DNA from: Terfezia claveryi
Lineage: Eukaryota > Ascomycota > Pezizomycetes > Pezizales > Pezizaceae
Assembly: GCA_015179025.1 (NCBI GenBank)
Contig: WHUX01000032.1
Span: 1 to 64,000, forward strand
DNA: 64,000 nt
Direction of reading: 5' to 3'
The notes under the pieces were generated by a model. The model saw only the letters and a list, made by a program, of their open reading frames with translations, was not told the origin of the DNA and did not search any database. Positions 21,868 through 33,804 of this stretch are shown in pieces. Numbering within the stretch: position 1 is the stretch's first letter; each line of letters starts with the position of its first letter. Position numbers and translations under genes: made by a program.

Positions 21868-24335
21868 TCAATCAACCTTCGCGTGTGCCAGACTACTTCC
21901 CATTCTTCCCACTGGCCCTGCTACCAAATTATTCGTAAGTCGAACATTGACATTTCCTCCAGTACCTATCGCAAATGGACTGTTCGCCTTTTTCTTTTTA
22001 GTTGTGTGTTGTTTCAGTTTCTTCCTCGCCACCATGACTGGAACTGAGCTTTTGGTGACCAAGTAATTTGAGAAAGAACCGAGCAAGACACCCTTGAGCG
22101 CACTTCTACCACGGGAGCCGAGGATAACGAGAGTGGGTTCAATGTAGTCGATCTGTTTATAAAGAGAATTAGCTCTTTCATGTCCTTCCACACAAGTGCA
22201 TAGCTCCTTACCATCTCAGTCAACAGGTGCTTCGGGCTCTTGCAGTGAATGACCTCAATAACACATCTAACCTGCAACCTTGTCTTCTTTAATAACTTAG
22301 CCACAAGCTGTGTGATATTCTCCGTAGCGACGACTCGTTCTAGCTCCGCCTTGGATTTCTCCGCGCTTGTATTGCTGCCCCTGTCCCGGGAAATACCTCT
22401 CCTCTTTTCCCCACTGCCACGCCGGCTGACTGGCCCCAAAGATGACGGTGGTGGTGACGGATTCCTGCTTGGTGGCGTGGAGAAGCTGACCATAGGTGAG
22501 GAAGATGCACTTTGTGCAAAGTTTGGTATCGATGCAAGAGCTGGAGAAGCCGGCGGAATGGCGGATAAAGCAGGAGCAACAAGCAAGCTTTCTGCGCCCT
22601 CTGCACCAGTAAGACCATTCATCGCCGCTGAGGTCGCCGGAGTAGGTGTGATAGCACTAGTATCCACCGAATCCTCGCCCGCAGCGTATATTGCAAGTAG
22701 GGTATCCCCATCTCGTAATACTGTGCCAATAGTCCATTCCAATGCATGGGCTGCCTCTCCGCTCATATCTGTAGCAACGAGATACGTCCTCTGCCTCCTT
22801 TTCCCCTGCTCTGCTTCATCCTGTAAAGCGTCAAAATCTCCACGCACAATGGTCCGGACTGCTCTATGGGTCTCTGGGGTTGATGTTATCGGCGAGATAA
22901 CCATCTCCATACGCTGAGCACGGCGAATATCCTGAAGATCCAACTCCGTCTCTGAAGTCATTGGCGTTGATGTATATGATGGCAGGTCAAAGTTAGTAGA
23001 CGGGTGAACTCCGGGACGTCTTGCCGTGATTGGTGACGAGGGGGCACTTGATCCGGCACTGCCAGGCTGAGTCACTGAGATGGACGGCAGAAGCGAGTGA
23101 ACTTTATAGCGAGATGAGACAACCTTGCCTAAAATAATCTAAGTTAGTAAAGCTTCTTTTATATGATAATTCCGCATAAGCATACGCTCTTCATCGGCTG
23201 CCGCCAACATGCTCATCGGCTTTTTCTTGTCCCCCTTCTTTTTCTTGCCAGATCCTGACCCAATACTCAATAGAGAGCTGATCCTCCTTCCACCACCTGA
23301 CAACGTCCCTTGCACTTTCTTCACGGCATCGTTTTCACTATCACTCCCTCCGTCCCCGTTTCCCCTCTCCTTACTCCTACCCCTCTTAGAACCGTCTTCA
23401 TCGTCAAATTTACCCTCCCCTTCGGTAGATTCACCCTCGCTGCTTTCCTCTTCGCTGCTGTCTACTGCTGCCCTCTCATCACCAGACTCATAATCCTTCT
23501 GCAACCGTATACCTCCCTCTTTTGTTAGGCTTTCTCCAGATCCAGCTCTAATGTACTCCCCGAGTGAATTTAAGACTGCTTTCTTTTCGGGTAGAGAACC
23601 AAGTATACCCCCTGAGGCCGCTAAAGCGTTGTCATCCAATCTCCTGTAGGCGTGCTGTAAATCAACTGGAGCCCCGTCTTCCGAAGTTATACTATAACGC
23701 CTCTCGGCAGGCGGTGGGCTTGAAACCCTCGATGTGCTTGACCTAGCCGAACTAGACTGCCATCCAGGCTTTGGTGATGCTGATCGCTGAGCATGTCGCA
23801 TCGCAGCATTGGCAGTCGGAGAACCAGAGCGTTTTGCAAATTTCCCAAAACGGTCATCCCCACCTCCAAGCATTGACATTATGCCTTGGGGCTTTGCCTG
23901 GGGCTTTGCCTGGGGCTTTGCCTGAGATTTTGCCCCTAGGGTGACTCGCTTAGGCATAGGTGGAACTGATGAAATCATGGAGAATTGGTAATCCTCATGT
24001 GATGCATAGCCCACTGGCTTATCACGGTCTCGAAGAAGCCGGGGTCCTGCAGGTACACTATGGCGTTGGAAGCCATTGGTAACAGTAGAAAAGGAGAGGT
24101 TAGGGGATGAATTTGGTGAATTTGGTGTATTTGGTGAGTTTGTCGCTGCTGAGCCTAGAGATGCTATGTCGATTAAGGAAGTTACTCTCCCACGGGTTGG
24201 CGAAGTAGTCCTACTACCAAGGGGTGAAGATGGGTTGTATGCTCGGGCTGGTGGTGGAGACGACTTTGTGTTTGGGCGCTCGAGAAGCTCGAGGATTGCA
24301 AGTCGTTCCTCCTCTAATGCAGCTTCCAGAGACAT
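21868..24335 (-). CDS. Universal stress protein (UspA) domain protein
   Basis: Exons 23186-24335, 22212-23128 and 21868-22152 give 783 aa. The first intron (57 bp) has a perfect TACTAAC branch site; the second (59 bp) has GTAAGG. The first 490 residues are disordered, Ser/Pro-rich and partly acidic. A UspA fold starts at about 498 (TYLVATDMSGEAAHALEWTI). It is interrupted by a disordered insert of about 100 residues and resumes with LVAKLLKKTRLQVRCVIE. It ends with the ATP-binding loop GSRGRSALKGVLLGS from about 701, which fits G-x2-G-x9-G-S. Related fungal proteins are uncharacterised beyond nucleotide binding and stress association. Joining the two large frames through the TACTAAC intron is well supported because neither half of the domain is complete alone. 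Confidence 0.88.
23888..23930 (-). repeat. Coding minisatellite (Gln-Ala-Lys-Pro units)
   Basis: A short GC-rich word (CTGGGGCTTTGC) is repeated about three times inside the universal-stress gene, encoding AKPQAKPQAKPQ. Copy number probably varies between strains. Confidence 0.7.
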
Positions 24336-25210
24336 GTTGGATAAGTACTTGTCGGATGGTTTTGGACGAAAATGCTACTGGGAGGTCGTCAGATAAGTAC
24401 TGTGAATTCCCCGAGAAGTGGTGACCGGTTGCACGAGACTAATACAGCTTGGTGGTGGCTAGCTCTCGAGCCAAGGCAACTCTGACTTACCTGCACCATA
24501 GACGACGTTCCCTCTGGTACAGTATCTTGGTACAAGGATCAGGATCAGCGAGCTATACTCTTTTGTGTGGTGAGGCGATGAGCTGATGAAGTTGTAGCGT
24601 AGGCAGTCTGGCCACCAGGTAGGTGAGGGCAAGACTAGACACGTTGGAAGTCAAATGTACAGGCTAATGGCTGACTGCTGCCCGGTTCGGTTGAAGGTCA
24701 CAGTGTGTTGTTGCAGTCCCAGGTGCTGATGATGGCTTCTGTCTTATATCCGAGCCAATTTCTACCGATAGACTCCGATGTATCGAGAATTTCTCCTAGG
24801 CAGCAGATAGCAGCACGGTCCTAGTCGATGCAAAAATAACCCAGAAGGCGATGCACTGGGTCGACTTACTGGGCTGGCAGTAACGCAGTACAGTGTGGTT
24901 TGGGACGCGAAAATGTAAAAAAGGAGGTAATATAGTAGCGATGATCAATACCATGTAGCTGTCCAAGTGCTTGACGGGGGCACAGCCGACCGACCAGGAA
25001 TAAGCAAAAGAGAGCTGTATATGTCTAACCCCCCTGTGCAGAGTCGAAAAATAAGAGAGGAAGGGGATACAGGTTGACGACGGAGGGGTTGCTGCGTCCC
25101 ACAAGTGTTCAAATTGTCCAGTTGTGTTCAAGTCGTGCAGTGAGAGGGGAGGAGCGCTTGGATGGATGTTCTTGGTGAGGATATGCTACCCCACACGAAG
25201 GCGGGGCGAA

Positions 25211-25262
25211 GGGAGTGGGGAGTGCGGAGTGGGGAGTGAGGAGCGGGGAGTGGGAGTGGGGA
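25211..25262. repeat. G-rich minisatellite
   Basis: Short imperfect tandem units of the type GGGGAGTG/GCGGAGTG on the plus strand. Confidence 0.75.
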
Positions 25263-27340
25263 ATGATAGATACTACATAGGTACGAAGAAGTATGCGAAT
25301 ACTCATATTTGCTTTAATCAATATCACCAGCTCCATCATCATCATCATCATCATAATCACCATCATTCATCACCACGTCCACCATCAGCACCGCCACCAC
25401 CGCCACCACCACACATTCCTAGAAGCAAGCCTCTTGAGCAAGCAAAACTACCTCTTGAGGTAGTCTGGTTGCACAACCCTCGGAACGTAAACGGACTGAA
25501 ACCGAAGGTTAAGGCTTTGTAACATCTCGCTTAGCGCATCCCCCTTGGGCGACGTTGTCCTGGGGGCAATCCCGTTGAGGCACTTGCCTTTCCAAGGGTC
25601 TTGGCAACGGACTATTTTTCTCGAGATCCCAAGGGCAGCCTTATACAGACACAAAATTCCGACCTCTTCTTCTCGATGCATCTGTGACAAATATAAATAT
25701 TTCTATCCCATGTCACGAAAAGAGTATCTGTAGAGCCCAAAGAGGACCTGACTGAATGGAAGGTGGTTTTGAGGCACACAGGATACCGTGATCTCCAAGG
25801 CACAAACTATAGAAACCTGATACAAAGCCAACTGCAAAAGAACTAACTGCCAAATATCGCGAATTGCCCCACCTAGTACTTTTAATGTATTAATGATGGA
25901 AGGTGGCGCAGTCATGATACCAATGCATGCTAACTTTTGGTGGCTGCCAACTTGGGTTAGTCCCACATCACCTTCAGGGTAACGCTTTCCGACTTGTTCT
26001 TACGGTAGTTGTTCTAAGCTGTGGCCTTAACAGAGTGTCCTTAACCAGACTAAGTGTCCTTTAGTCCTTTAGTGAGGTTAAGGATGATATCGGTAATAGA
26101 GCACCCTGTTCCCACCGACTCAGATATATATAGGAATAATGCAGAATTTTCTCAAGCCCTATGCATCTACATGCAATCAATACCACTAGCTTTATAGCAC
26201 TCCTCGCACCACTATTGATACTGCTAACTCTGTGCAGAATGTAATCTGTAGGAGATGGGGATGTACATTAGTCATTCATGGGGTAGTACCGAATGGTATG
26301 TGTGCATATAGACTTATAATTCACGATATAGTTGGGATCATAATATCGTAGTCGAGGCTATCTAGGTAGTTAGAGTTAGATTCATAAGGTGAGTGAGGTC
26401 TTGTGACTCTCATAGAGCAAATACATATATAAGTAATAAGTTACTTACTAAGTATATACATACAACATCAACCTCTGACAGGGCGCACAGCCAAGATAAA
26501 GAGAGACTGGGACCGAGGACCCATTTTACCTACTTGTCTCTTCATTCAACCCTCAAGTCAAGAAAGGTTTAAGAAGCACTACAGCCAGAGTCTTTCGGGT
26601 TGAAGTGCCATTAATATCGCTCGCCAGTCCGGCAGATATACTCCTTACCGATAGTACACAATTTGGGCGGGAGTTGTGTGGGGTAGCGGACAGCATTTAC
26701 TTACTCGAGCTCTTTTGCCGATATGTCATTGTATTTTCCCTTGGTGTGGCATTCGGTGATTGATGCAGGAAGGATCACATTCAATACAGGGCTAGGTGAC
26801 TAACTGGGATGATTCTATCTATTCGAAGCAGGGAAGCGAGTATCCCCAGAGCGGCAGGTGCTGTGTAGGATAGTGGCGATCATCTTGTGGTGTACAAGGA
26901 TACAAGGGAGCCATCTTTGAAAGCCGCAAGGGGGTGGGTGGGTGCGCACGTTATTCGGGATTCTGGACTACGACTGACTTATTTATAGGAACAGCTTGAA
27001 GCATGAAGAGAGCTTAGATCACAGCAAGCATACAAGGGTGGAGTCCAGACTTGGCCTCATATGTAAATGGAGTCATGTACCAGTATGTCCAACTCACAAA
27101 GTTGCTATGCCGGGTGAATTTCACGTTACCCTTCTCAGGCGCTTTGGAGATGTTGGTTTCTATGTACAGTAGTATATGCTACTAAATCTCCTTCGTAAGT
27201 TTGGCACGGAGGTACACCCCTGCAACAACATCATTACAAGGGTCTTCTTTATACGACAAGTCACCTGGTCACGTAGAAAATGTAGAATCCGACAGTGGGT
27301 TTCCTAGAACGGGGAATCGTAGGGAGATCAGGGGAGATGT

Positions 27341-27370
27341 GGTGAGGGTGAGGGTGAGGGTGAGGGTGAG
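27341..27370. repeat. (GGGTGA)n short tandem repeat
   Basis: About four to five hexanucleotide units GTGAGG on the plus strand. The unit differs from the usual fungal telomere repeat TTAGGG. Confidence 0.8.
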
Positions 27371-28963
27371 ATTGATAACACGAAGAACAGAGCGGTGGCG
27401 CTCAACGCTAAAGACGGACTGAGTTTAGGGTCTATTTGCTCCGCTTGTTCCTGAAATTCATCGCGAGCGACATCGGGAGAACCCCTGTCTTGCCTTCAAT
27501 TTATGGTGCGTACTGACTGTACTTGGGTCAAGATACCGGTACGTGATATGTTTGAGCCTTCAGGTTGAGCATCAGGCTTTAGATCCGCCATTGGCACGGC
27601 TCCTCTTCGAAGGCGACTGTCGTTGGACATAGTTATCGACTTGTCGCCGTGTATCCATTAAATAGGGTCTGGACCCTATCGCGTACTGTATATTATCAAC
27701 CTCTAACTGGAGTGAATTTGAACCCCTGATCCACCCTCCAGGGTGCTAAAACCAACGCCAATGAGAGCCGGACTTGTCCAACCTGGAATTCGAACGTTTT
27801 GGGCATAGGGAAGTGGTGAGCGCTTGCGGGGAGGGGAGTGTGTGTAGCACTGGAAATTAGGTATTTTATTTTATCGCGGAGCTGCACTGAATTCTTCACC
27901 AGTTTGCTAATCCAATGGGATGTACGGATACAGAGTACTGTACTCTAGTTACCTATATGTTTGATGGGCACCTGCACTCCTCACATTCAAAAAAGGACTA
28001 CTAGTAGATAGCTGGGACCAATGAAGTGAGCACTTTACGTACTCCATAGCAGGCCGTTGTTGGACGGGTCCAGGCATCTTGATGCGTTCCGGACTGACAT
28101 TAACTTCCACCAGCTTACTTACACTCACTCGACGTCCCGTCCCATCTTCATTCTCAGCCCCCAGAAAAGCTGCGATACCGGACGCCTGCGTTCCACGACT
28201 ATTACACTACCTATCTCACTAACTACAGCTTATATATTCTCCTCGCCTAAGCCGACCAGTTCGTGGATCACACCCCTGGAGCACTTTCTATTTGGAGATC
28301 AGCCATCAATTAAGTCGACGTCGAACGGCACGCCTGACGGCGTTCGCGCACATTTTTCTTAGTATGGCCCCTTGTCATAGTGCTACTGCTTGGAGGTGCT
28401 GACGCCAACTTTTGGAACTCCAGATAGAACTTGGAAGCCGCGGGTCGTCTCACCAGGTGACTGAATATTGGGCAAACAAAGCGCCGATTAACAACGGCAA
28501 AATTAGATTAACAAGGAGGCAAGTTGTGGCCTTTGTCGCACGGCGGCACACATGTTTGGCGAGAGCTCGAGATAGAGGCTCGAACTCAAGCAAATTTGAG
28601 ATAAACATAGGGCACTTCTGGGTGTGCGTGCAGCCCTGATTCTAATCTGCTTCCCTGGGGACCTTGCAACTGCACGCCCCCTCATCCCTCCCTTCTGGCC
28701 CCCTTCGAGCTTCCCCACCTCCCAGCCAGGCACAATCCTGGGTAATACATACAAATCCCCTTCACCCCTCTCATAAATTGACATACTACCCTAGTTGTCC
28801 TCACGCAGCCTCACGCAAAAGGTTGAGGAAACCACCGCGACGGTGTATTTGGGGGAAAGCACCTGACGCATCTTAGCTGCGAAACAGTAATTCCCACCGG
28901 CTCTCATTTTAGCAGGTCACGGGTGCGCCCGCAGCGGTCAAACGAATTTGTACTGCAGCTGCA

Positions 28964-31900
28964 ATGATGACCTCCCAGCAAATACAAAAGGATTTGAGCC
29001 TAAATAGGGACTTTTTATCTCGTTATCAAGCGTTCACCCCGACAACCAAGGCCTTCATTGACATACGCCCAAACACGCATAACGATAATCCCCACATTCA
29101 CCACTCTCACCCACAAACGTCTCAGCAATCACACGACCGGCCGAATAACCGACCGTACCGGGAGCCACCTAAGTCTGCGACTTTCCCACCTAGGCGTGAT
29201 TGGGCAGAGCGCGATATTGAGCGTGGGGACGGAGAACGATCGCAATTTCAATACCCTCCTCGAACCGCAACCTTTCCTAACAAACCGCTGACGCCCATAC
29301 AGCGGACACACGATAGATTAGATAAATTGGCCGCAGAGGCATCTACCGTGGTGGAAGAGATCACATCTTACCAGATAGCTAGCGATAGTCAGCCAACTTA
29401 CAGACCACATTCGGCGAGTCCATCGAATTCGGCTCCAGTATATTCAGGCCAACAGGGGCGATTGCAGCAGTTGGTAACTGTACCAGAGTGTTATTCCCAT
29501 ACCCATTCGAACTCGAATTCTTCCACGGCAGCATCAACCCCTACTTCGGCATCCTCTATGACTTCTAATTTTATCAGAACTTTACCTCGGACATCATCTA
29601 CAGACTCCAACCTCTCCAACTCTTCGACAATTGGGCATGGCCAATCATATTCGCAATCCTCCGGGTCGTCGCCGCAGGATATAATGAAGCTGATAGAAGC
29701 CTCTGGATCACCAGAGGCCGTTATACAAGTGCTATTAAAGGATAAAGCTTCCGCTCAATCACAAAATACACAATTGTGGAGGCTCGTAGACAAGCAGAGG
29801 GCGATGATTCTAGGCCTGAACAAAGACCTTGAGAGAGCTTTGAAGGATAAGGAGAAATACAGGAAGAAGTTGAAGGAATACTTGGCCATGTTCCCACAGC
29901 TTCAAAATGACAGAGCAACCACTGAGTCGCCTGCTCCAAGTGAGCAGGCGGAAGGACAATCACCACAGGATGCAACTTACCCGGAGGATGGAATCCACAA
30001 AGTGTCCCGGGATAGACATGGCTCTATCGAGCTGGACGTCGTGCCATACCCTGTGACACCTCCCATTGCACAAGACAAGTTTGACGGTTCGTCTGACGAT
30101 GGGGTCGTAAAGATGCCCTCACCCACACCACATATCAACTCAATCATACCACCCACGCCCTCAGATCCTTCAGCAATTATGTCTAACGAACAAAGTTTAC
30201 AACCTCCCCAAGATTTCTCGGCAGCACTGAAGTCCCCTAGGAGGGAGATTGTCAGGCTAAATGTGGACACTAATAGCAAAGCAAGTCATAAGACGAATAC
30301 TCAAGACCCTAGTCATCTCACACACCCGCTCTCTTCGATTTCGGATAATATCACCCCTATCTCTGCTACTCCTGTTTCTGCTATTTCCGTAGTCCCCGCA
30401 GAGAGACAAACGCCGAAGAAGAAAGGCCCTCCAGCCAGACTGGATCTGAGCCCCACTGAAAGGATGCCATTTCAAGCTACCAGGGGAAGTGATAACGATG
30501 AATCCAATTATGACGATGACGATGACGATGACGATAATGTCTCAATTGAAGAAATATCCGGCTATGAAGAGCGTAGGAGGGAACTAGAAAAGGTCATGGA
30601 CGACCAAAATGTGGTACTGAGGGAGGACGATGGAGGGGAGATGACTGAGGAGTCTCTGGTGCATAAAAGAAGTACTCAGCTCTCTGAGTCAAGTGATGCC
30701 CCTCGGAAAGATGCAGTGCCGAGTAAGCCTGAACCAATCTACGAGAGGGTGGGTGACAAAAAAGCTGGTATCTCAGAGCCCCTAGCATTGAAAGCACTTG
30801 GTCCCAGACCGACACCTCTCTCATTGAGTAAGTTACGTGAAGCATATGATCCAGAATCTCTGGGATTGGGATTATCTCCAATGTTCCCACCAGGCCATGG
30901 CATGCCGAGGGAGAATATCGTTACGACACGGTTGAATGCTACACGCCCAATGAGCCCTGGTTTGCCAAGCTCTCCTCGACCCTCCCCCAATTCACCTCTT
31001 CCAAGGCCTAGGAAGAATGTGTCCTCTCCGGAACCATTATCTCCCAGGTCCACATCAAAGTCTCCTGGCTTAACTCTGCCTGCCTCGCCTAGGGTTGGCC
31101 AAATTCCAGCCCCATTTCACACCCATGGTAGCCCCAGCACCCCGTCACAAGCCTCTTTTGCCGCTGCGGCTACTGGTCTAGGGCTAGTGCCTTTATCACC
31201 AAATCCATATTCCCAGGAGTGGTCTTCACGCCATGGTTCTAACACCTCCTCTAGTCCTGTCACTGATTTGCTCATTGAGCCGTCTACGATTGCGACTGTT
31301 GAGATACGAGTCGTTTCTTCGAGAATGAGGCCATCGCGTTCCAGTTTCCTGCCTGGAAAAGCCAAGGCAGCAGATGATTCAGTCTTCACCCTTGGTGTGT
31401 TTTCTAGAGTTACTGGAAGGGAGAATTGGCGTGTGGAAAAGGACATTGGAGCATTACCAACATTGGATTCCCGCCTCAGACACTACAATAAGGATCTGAA
31501 TGCGAAGCTACCAGATAGAACCCTCTTTGTCGGCCATGCACCAGCAAAAGTTGATGCAAGGAGAGCCGCAATTGAGGAATACTTCGCTGCGGTGATGGAA
31601 TTGCATATGGATGAGCAACTTGCTCAAGCTCTCTGCGAGTTTCTCTCCACGGATGTTGTTGAGGCTCCTTTCCAAGAGGCGCAATCTGCGAAGGAGGGCC
31701 GAAATTCTCCAGATGGGTCGTTACATGGGAAGATTACAAAGGAAGGCTATCTGACAAAGCGCGGAAAAAACTTTGGAGGATGGAAGGCACGATATTTTGT
31801 GTTGGATGGTCCAGTACTGCGGTATTTTGAAAGTCCTGGAGGTGCACATTTGGGTTCCATCAAGCTCAGTGGTGCACAGATTGGCAGGCAACAGCAGCCC

Positions 31901-33804
31901 AAGGAGTCACACCCACCAAAGGAAGGAGATGGAGATTCAGAAACCGAGAATCAGTTCAGACATGCTTTCCTTATAATGGAGCCGAAGAGGAAGGATTCGG
32001 GTAGCCTGGTCAGACATGTCTTATGTGCTGAGAGTGATGCAGAAAGAGATGAATGGGTTGATGCATTGATGGTATGGGTCAATAAGGGCTCAGAGGAGAC
32101 AAAGTTACAGAAAGCAGAGTCCATTGGCAGTATTGGGAAGAGGAAAAAAGAGAGGAAAGACCGTGAGGAGGAGACTCAGGAAGAGCTTCGGGCCTATCGA
32201 TACGACGATGTGGCCCCCGGTGCTGCTCCGGCTAGGGGACCAACCCCTGATGGACAGAGATACCGCTCTCCAACGCCTACCAGCAATAGTAATAATTCTT
32301 CCACCTCACTAGTCCCTCCGTCAGCCCAGAGCTCTGTTTATTCTACTTCGCCGTTGGTGGAGCGATCAGCTCCTTCAAAACTAATTTCCGGCCCAACGAA
32401 TGGAACTGTGATCTCGGATCTTAGTGCATGGGGAAATCAACCCGATAAGCACAAAGATCACAAAAGTGAAAAAGAACAAAAGGAAGCAAAGGCACTCAAG
32501 AAGAGAAGTATCTGGGGATTTAGAGGCCGATCTTCTTCGGATCTCACGAATGAGCAGAAACCAGAATCAAATAAAATGCCACCTGGAAGGATGGTGTTTG
32601 GAGTATCTCTGGAGGAAGCAATTTCAGTATCAAGGCCGTTCGGGGTCACGGCTCCTCTTCCAGCTGTGGTGTATCGCTGCATTGAGTATCTAGATGCAAA
32701 GAATGCTGTCAATGAGGAGGGAATCTTCCGTTTGAGTGGATCGAATGTTGTGATCAAGGGATTGAGGGACAGGTTCAATTCTGGTGAGTACCCAATGCTG
32801 ATAAATACCTGCGACATTAACTAATCCTCTGAAGAATCCGACGTCAATCTTCTTGCTGCTGAAGAATATTATGACGTGCATGCTGTTGCTGGTTTGCTGA
32901 AACTATACCTTAGAGAATTGCCAACCAATATTCTCACTAGTGAGAGGCGAGAAGATTTCTTGCGTGTCACAGAGATGGAGGACAAGCACAAGAAGATCAT
33001 TGCGTTGAATGAACTTGTGCACCGCCTCCCCATTGAGAACTTTACACTTCTACAGGCACTTTCTGGTCATCTGATCCGCATCATTGATAACGCAGCTGTC
33101 AATAAGATGACGGTCCGGAACGTTGGTATTGTTTTCTCTCCAACCTTGAATATTCCCGCTCAGGTCTTTGCCCTATTCCTACAAGAGCACCACGAAATCT
33201 TCGGCGAGGAACGAGAACAGGATTACTCTAGTGAAGAGCGCCAGCAGCAGCAACAAAATGATACTAACCTCCTAACACCTCCACAAAAAGAGAAACCCCG
33301 CCAGCAATCATTCACCAACCAAGAACGGCCCAACCTTGAGCCGCCCCGTTCTGCAACTCTTCCTCTCAGCCCATCATTCAAGCCTACCTATGACATCCCA
33401 CATTACGACCGACCTCACCCTCACTACAGCCAAGGAAACCAGGGTAACCCCCATCGTGCATCATATTTACCACCAGACCCAAATCAACATCAAAACCCGA
33501 CGCAACAGCAGATGCAGGAGCAACTTCAGAAGCAACAAAACGCGGTGACGCCAATTCAAATTCAGTCTGGGCAAGATAGTCCTGCCGGGCTAGATGTGAA
33601 GTCTGCAAAGGCGAGGAGGAGAGAGAGCTCTATGATGATGGGTGTTTTGGGGATTGGGGGTGGTATGAGGAAAAGTATACTCTCGCCGAGGCCACCACAG
33701 AGTACCGGTAAGTTTGCACTCCCAACTGACCTACTCCCAGAGCGCGCGCTGACACTGGTGCTGGCTGTACAGTGGGCATGGTTGTAGAGGATGATCTTTA
33801 TTAA
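28964..33804 (+). CDS. bem3: Bem3-like Rho GTPase-activating protein (PX-PH-RhoGAP)
   Basis: Exons 28964-32783, 32835-33707 and 33773-33804 give 1574 aa. The first intron is 51 bp (GTGAGT). The second (65 bp, GTAAGT, CTGAC branch) leads to a short final exon ending VGMVVEDDLY. The order is: a long Ser/Pro-rich region with a coiled coil near 264-311 (LWRLVDKQRAMILGLNKDLE), a PX domain at about 775-905, a PH domain at about 923-1040 (GYLTKRGKNFGGWKARYFVL), and a RhoGAP domain from about 1211. The RhoGAP domain has the arginine finger in EEGIFRLSGS and continues as AVAGLLKLYLRELPTNIL. Bem3 in yeast stimulates GTP hydrolysis by Cdc42 and limits polarised growth, binding phosphoinositides through PX and PH. 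The same role here is inferred from architecture. The start is at the tandem ATGATG. Confidence 0.93.

Larger units (their letters stand above)
24336..28963. other. Large gene-free divergent spacer (about 4.6 kb)
   Basis: No protein gene is supported. It holds a G-rich minisatellite at 25211-25262 (GGGGAGTG-like units), a CAT/CAC-rich run at 25333-25410, a (GGGTGA)n run at 27341-27370 and a TAGTCTGGTTG word at 25461. A weak tRNA-like stretch on the minus strand near 27700-27800 has a GGTTCAAATTC B-box-like word. The right end is the promoter side of the Bem3-like gene. Confidence 0.5.

Noticed and set aside
27341..27370. Possible internal telomere repeat
   Set aside because: The unit is GGGTGA, not TTAGGG, and the array is short.
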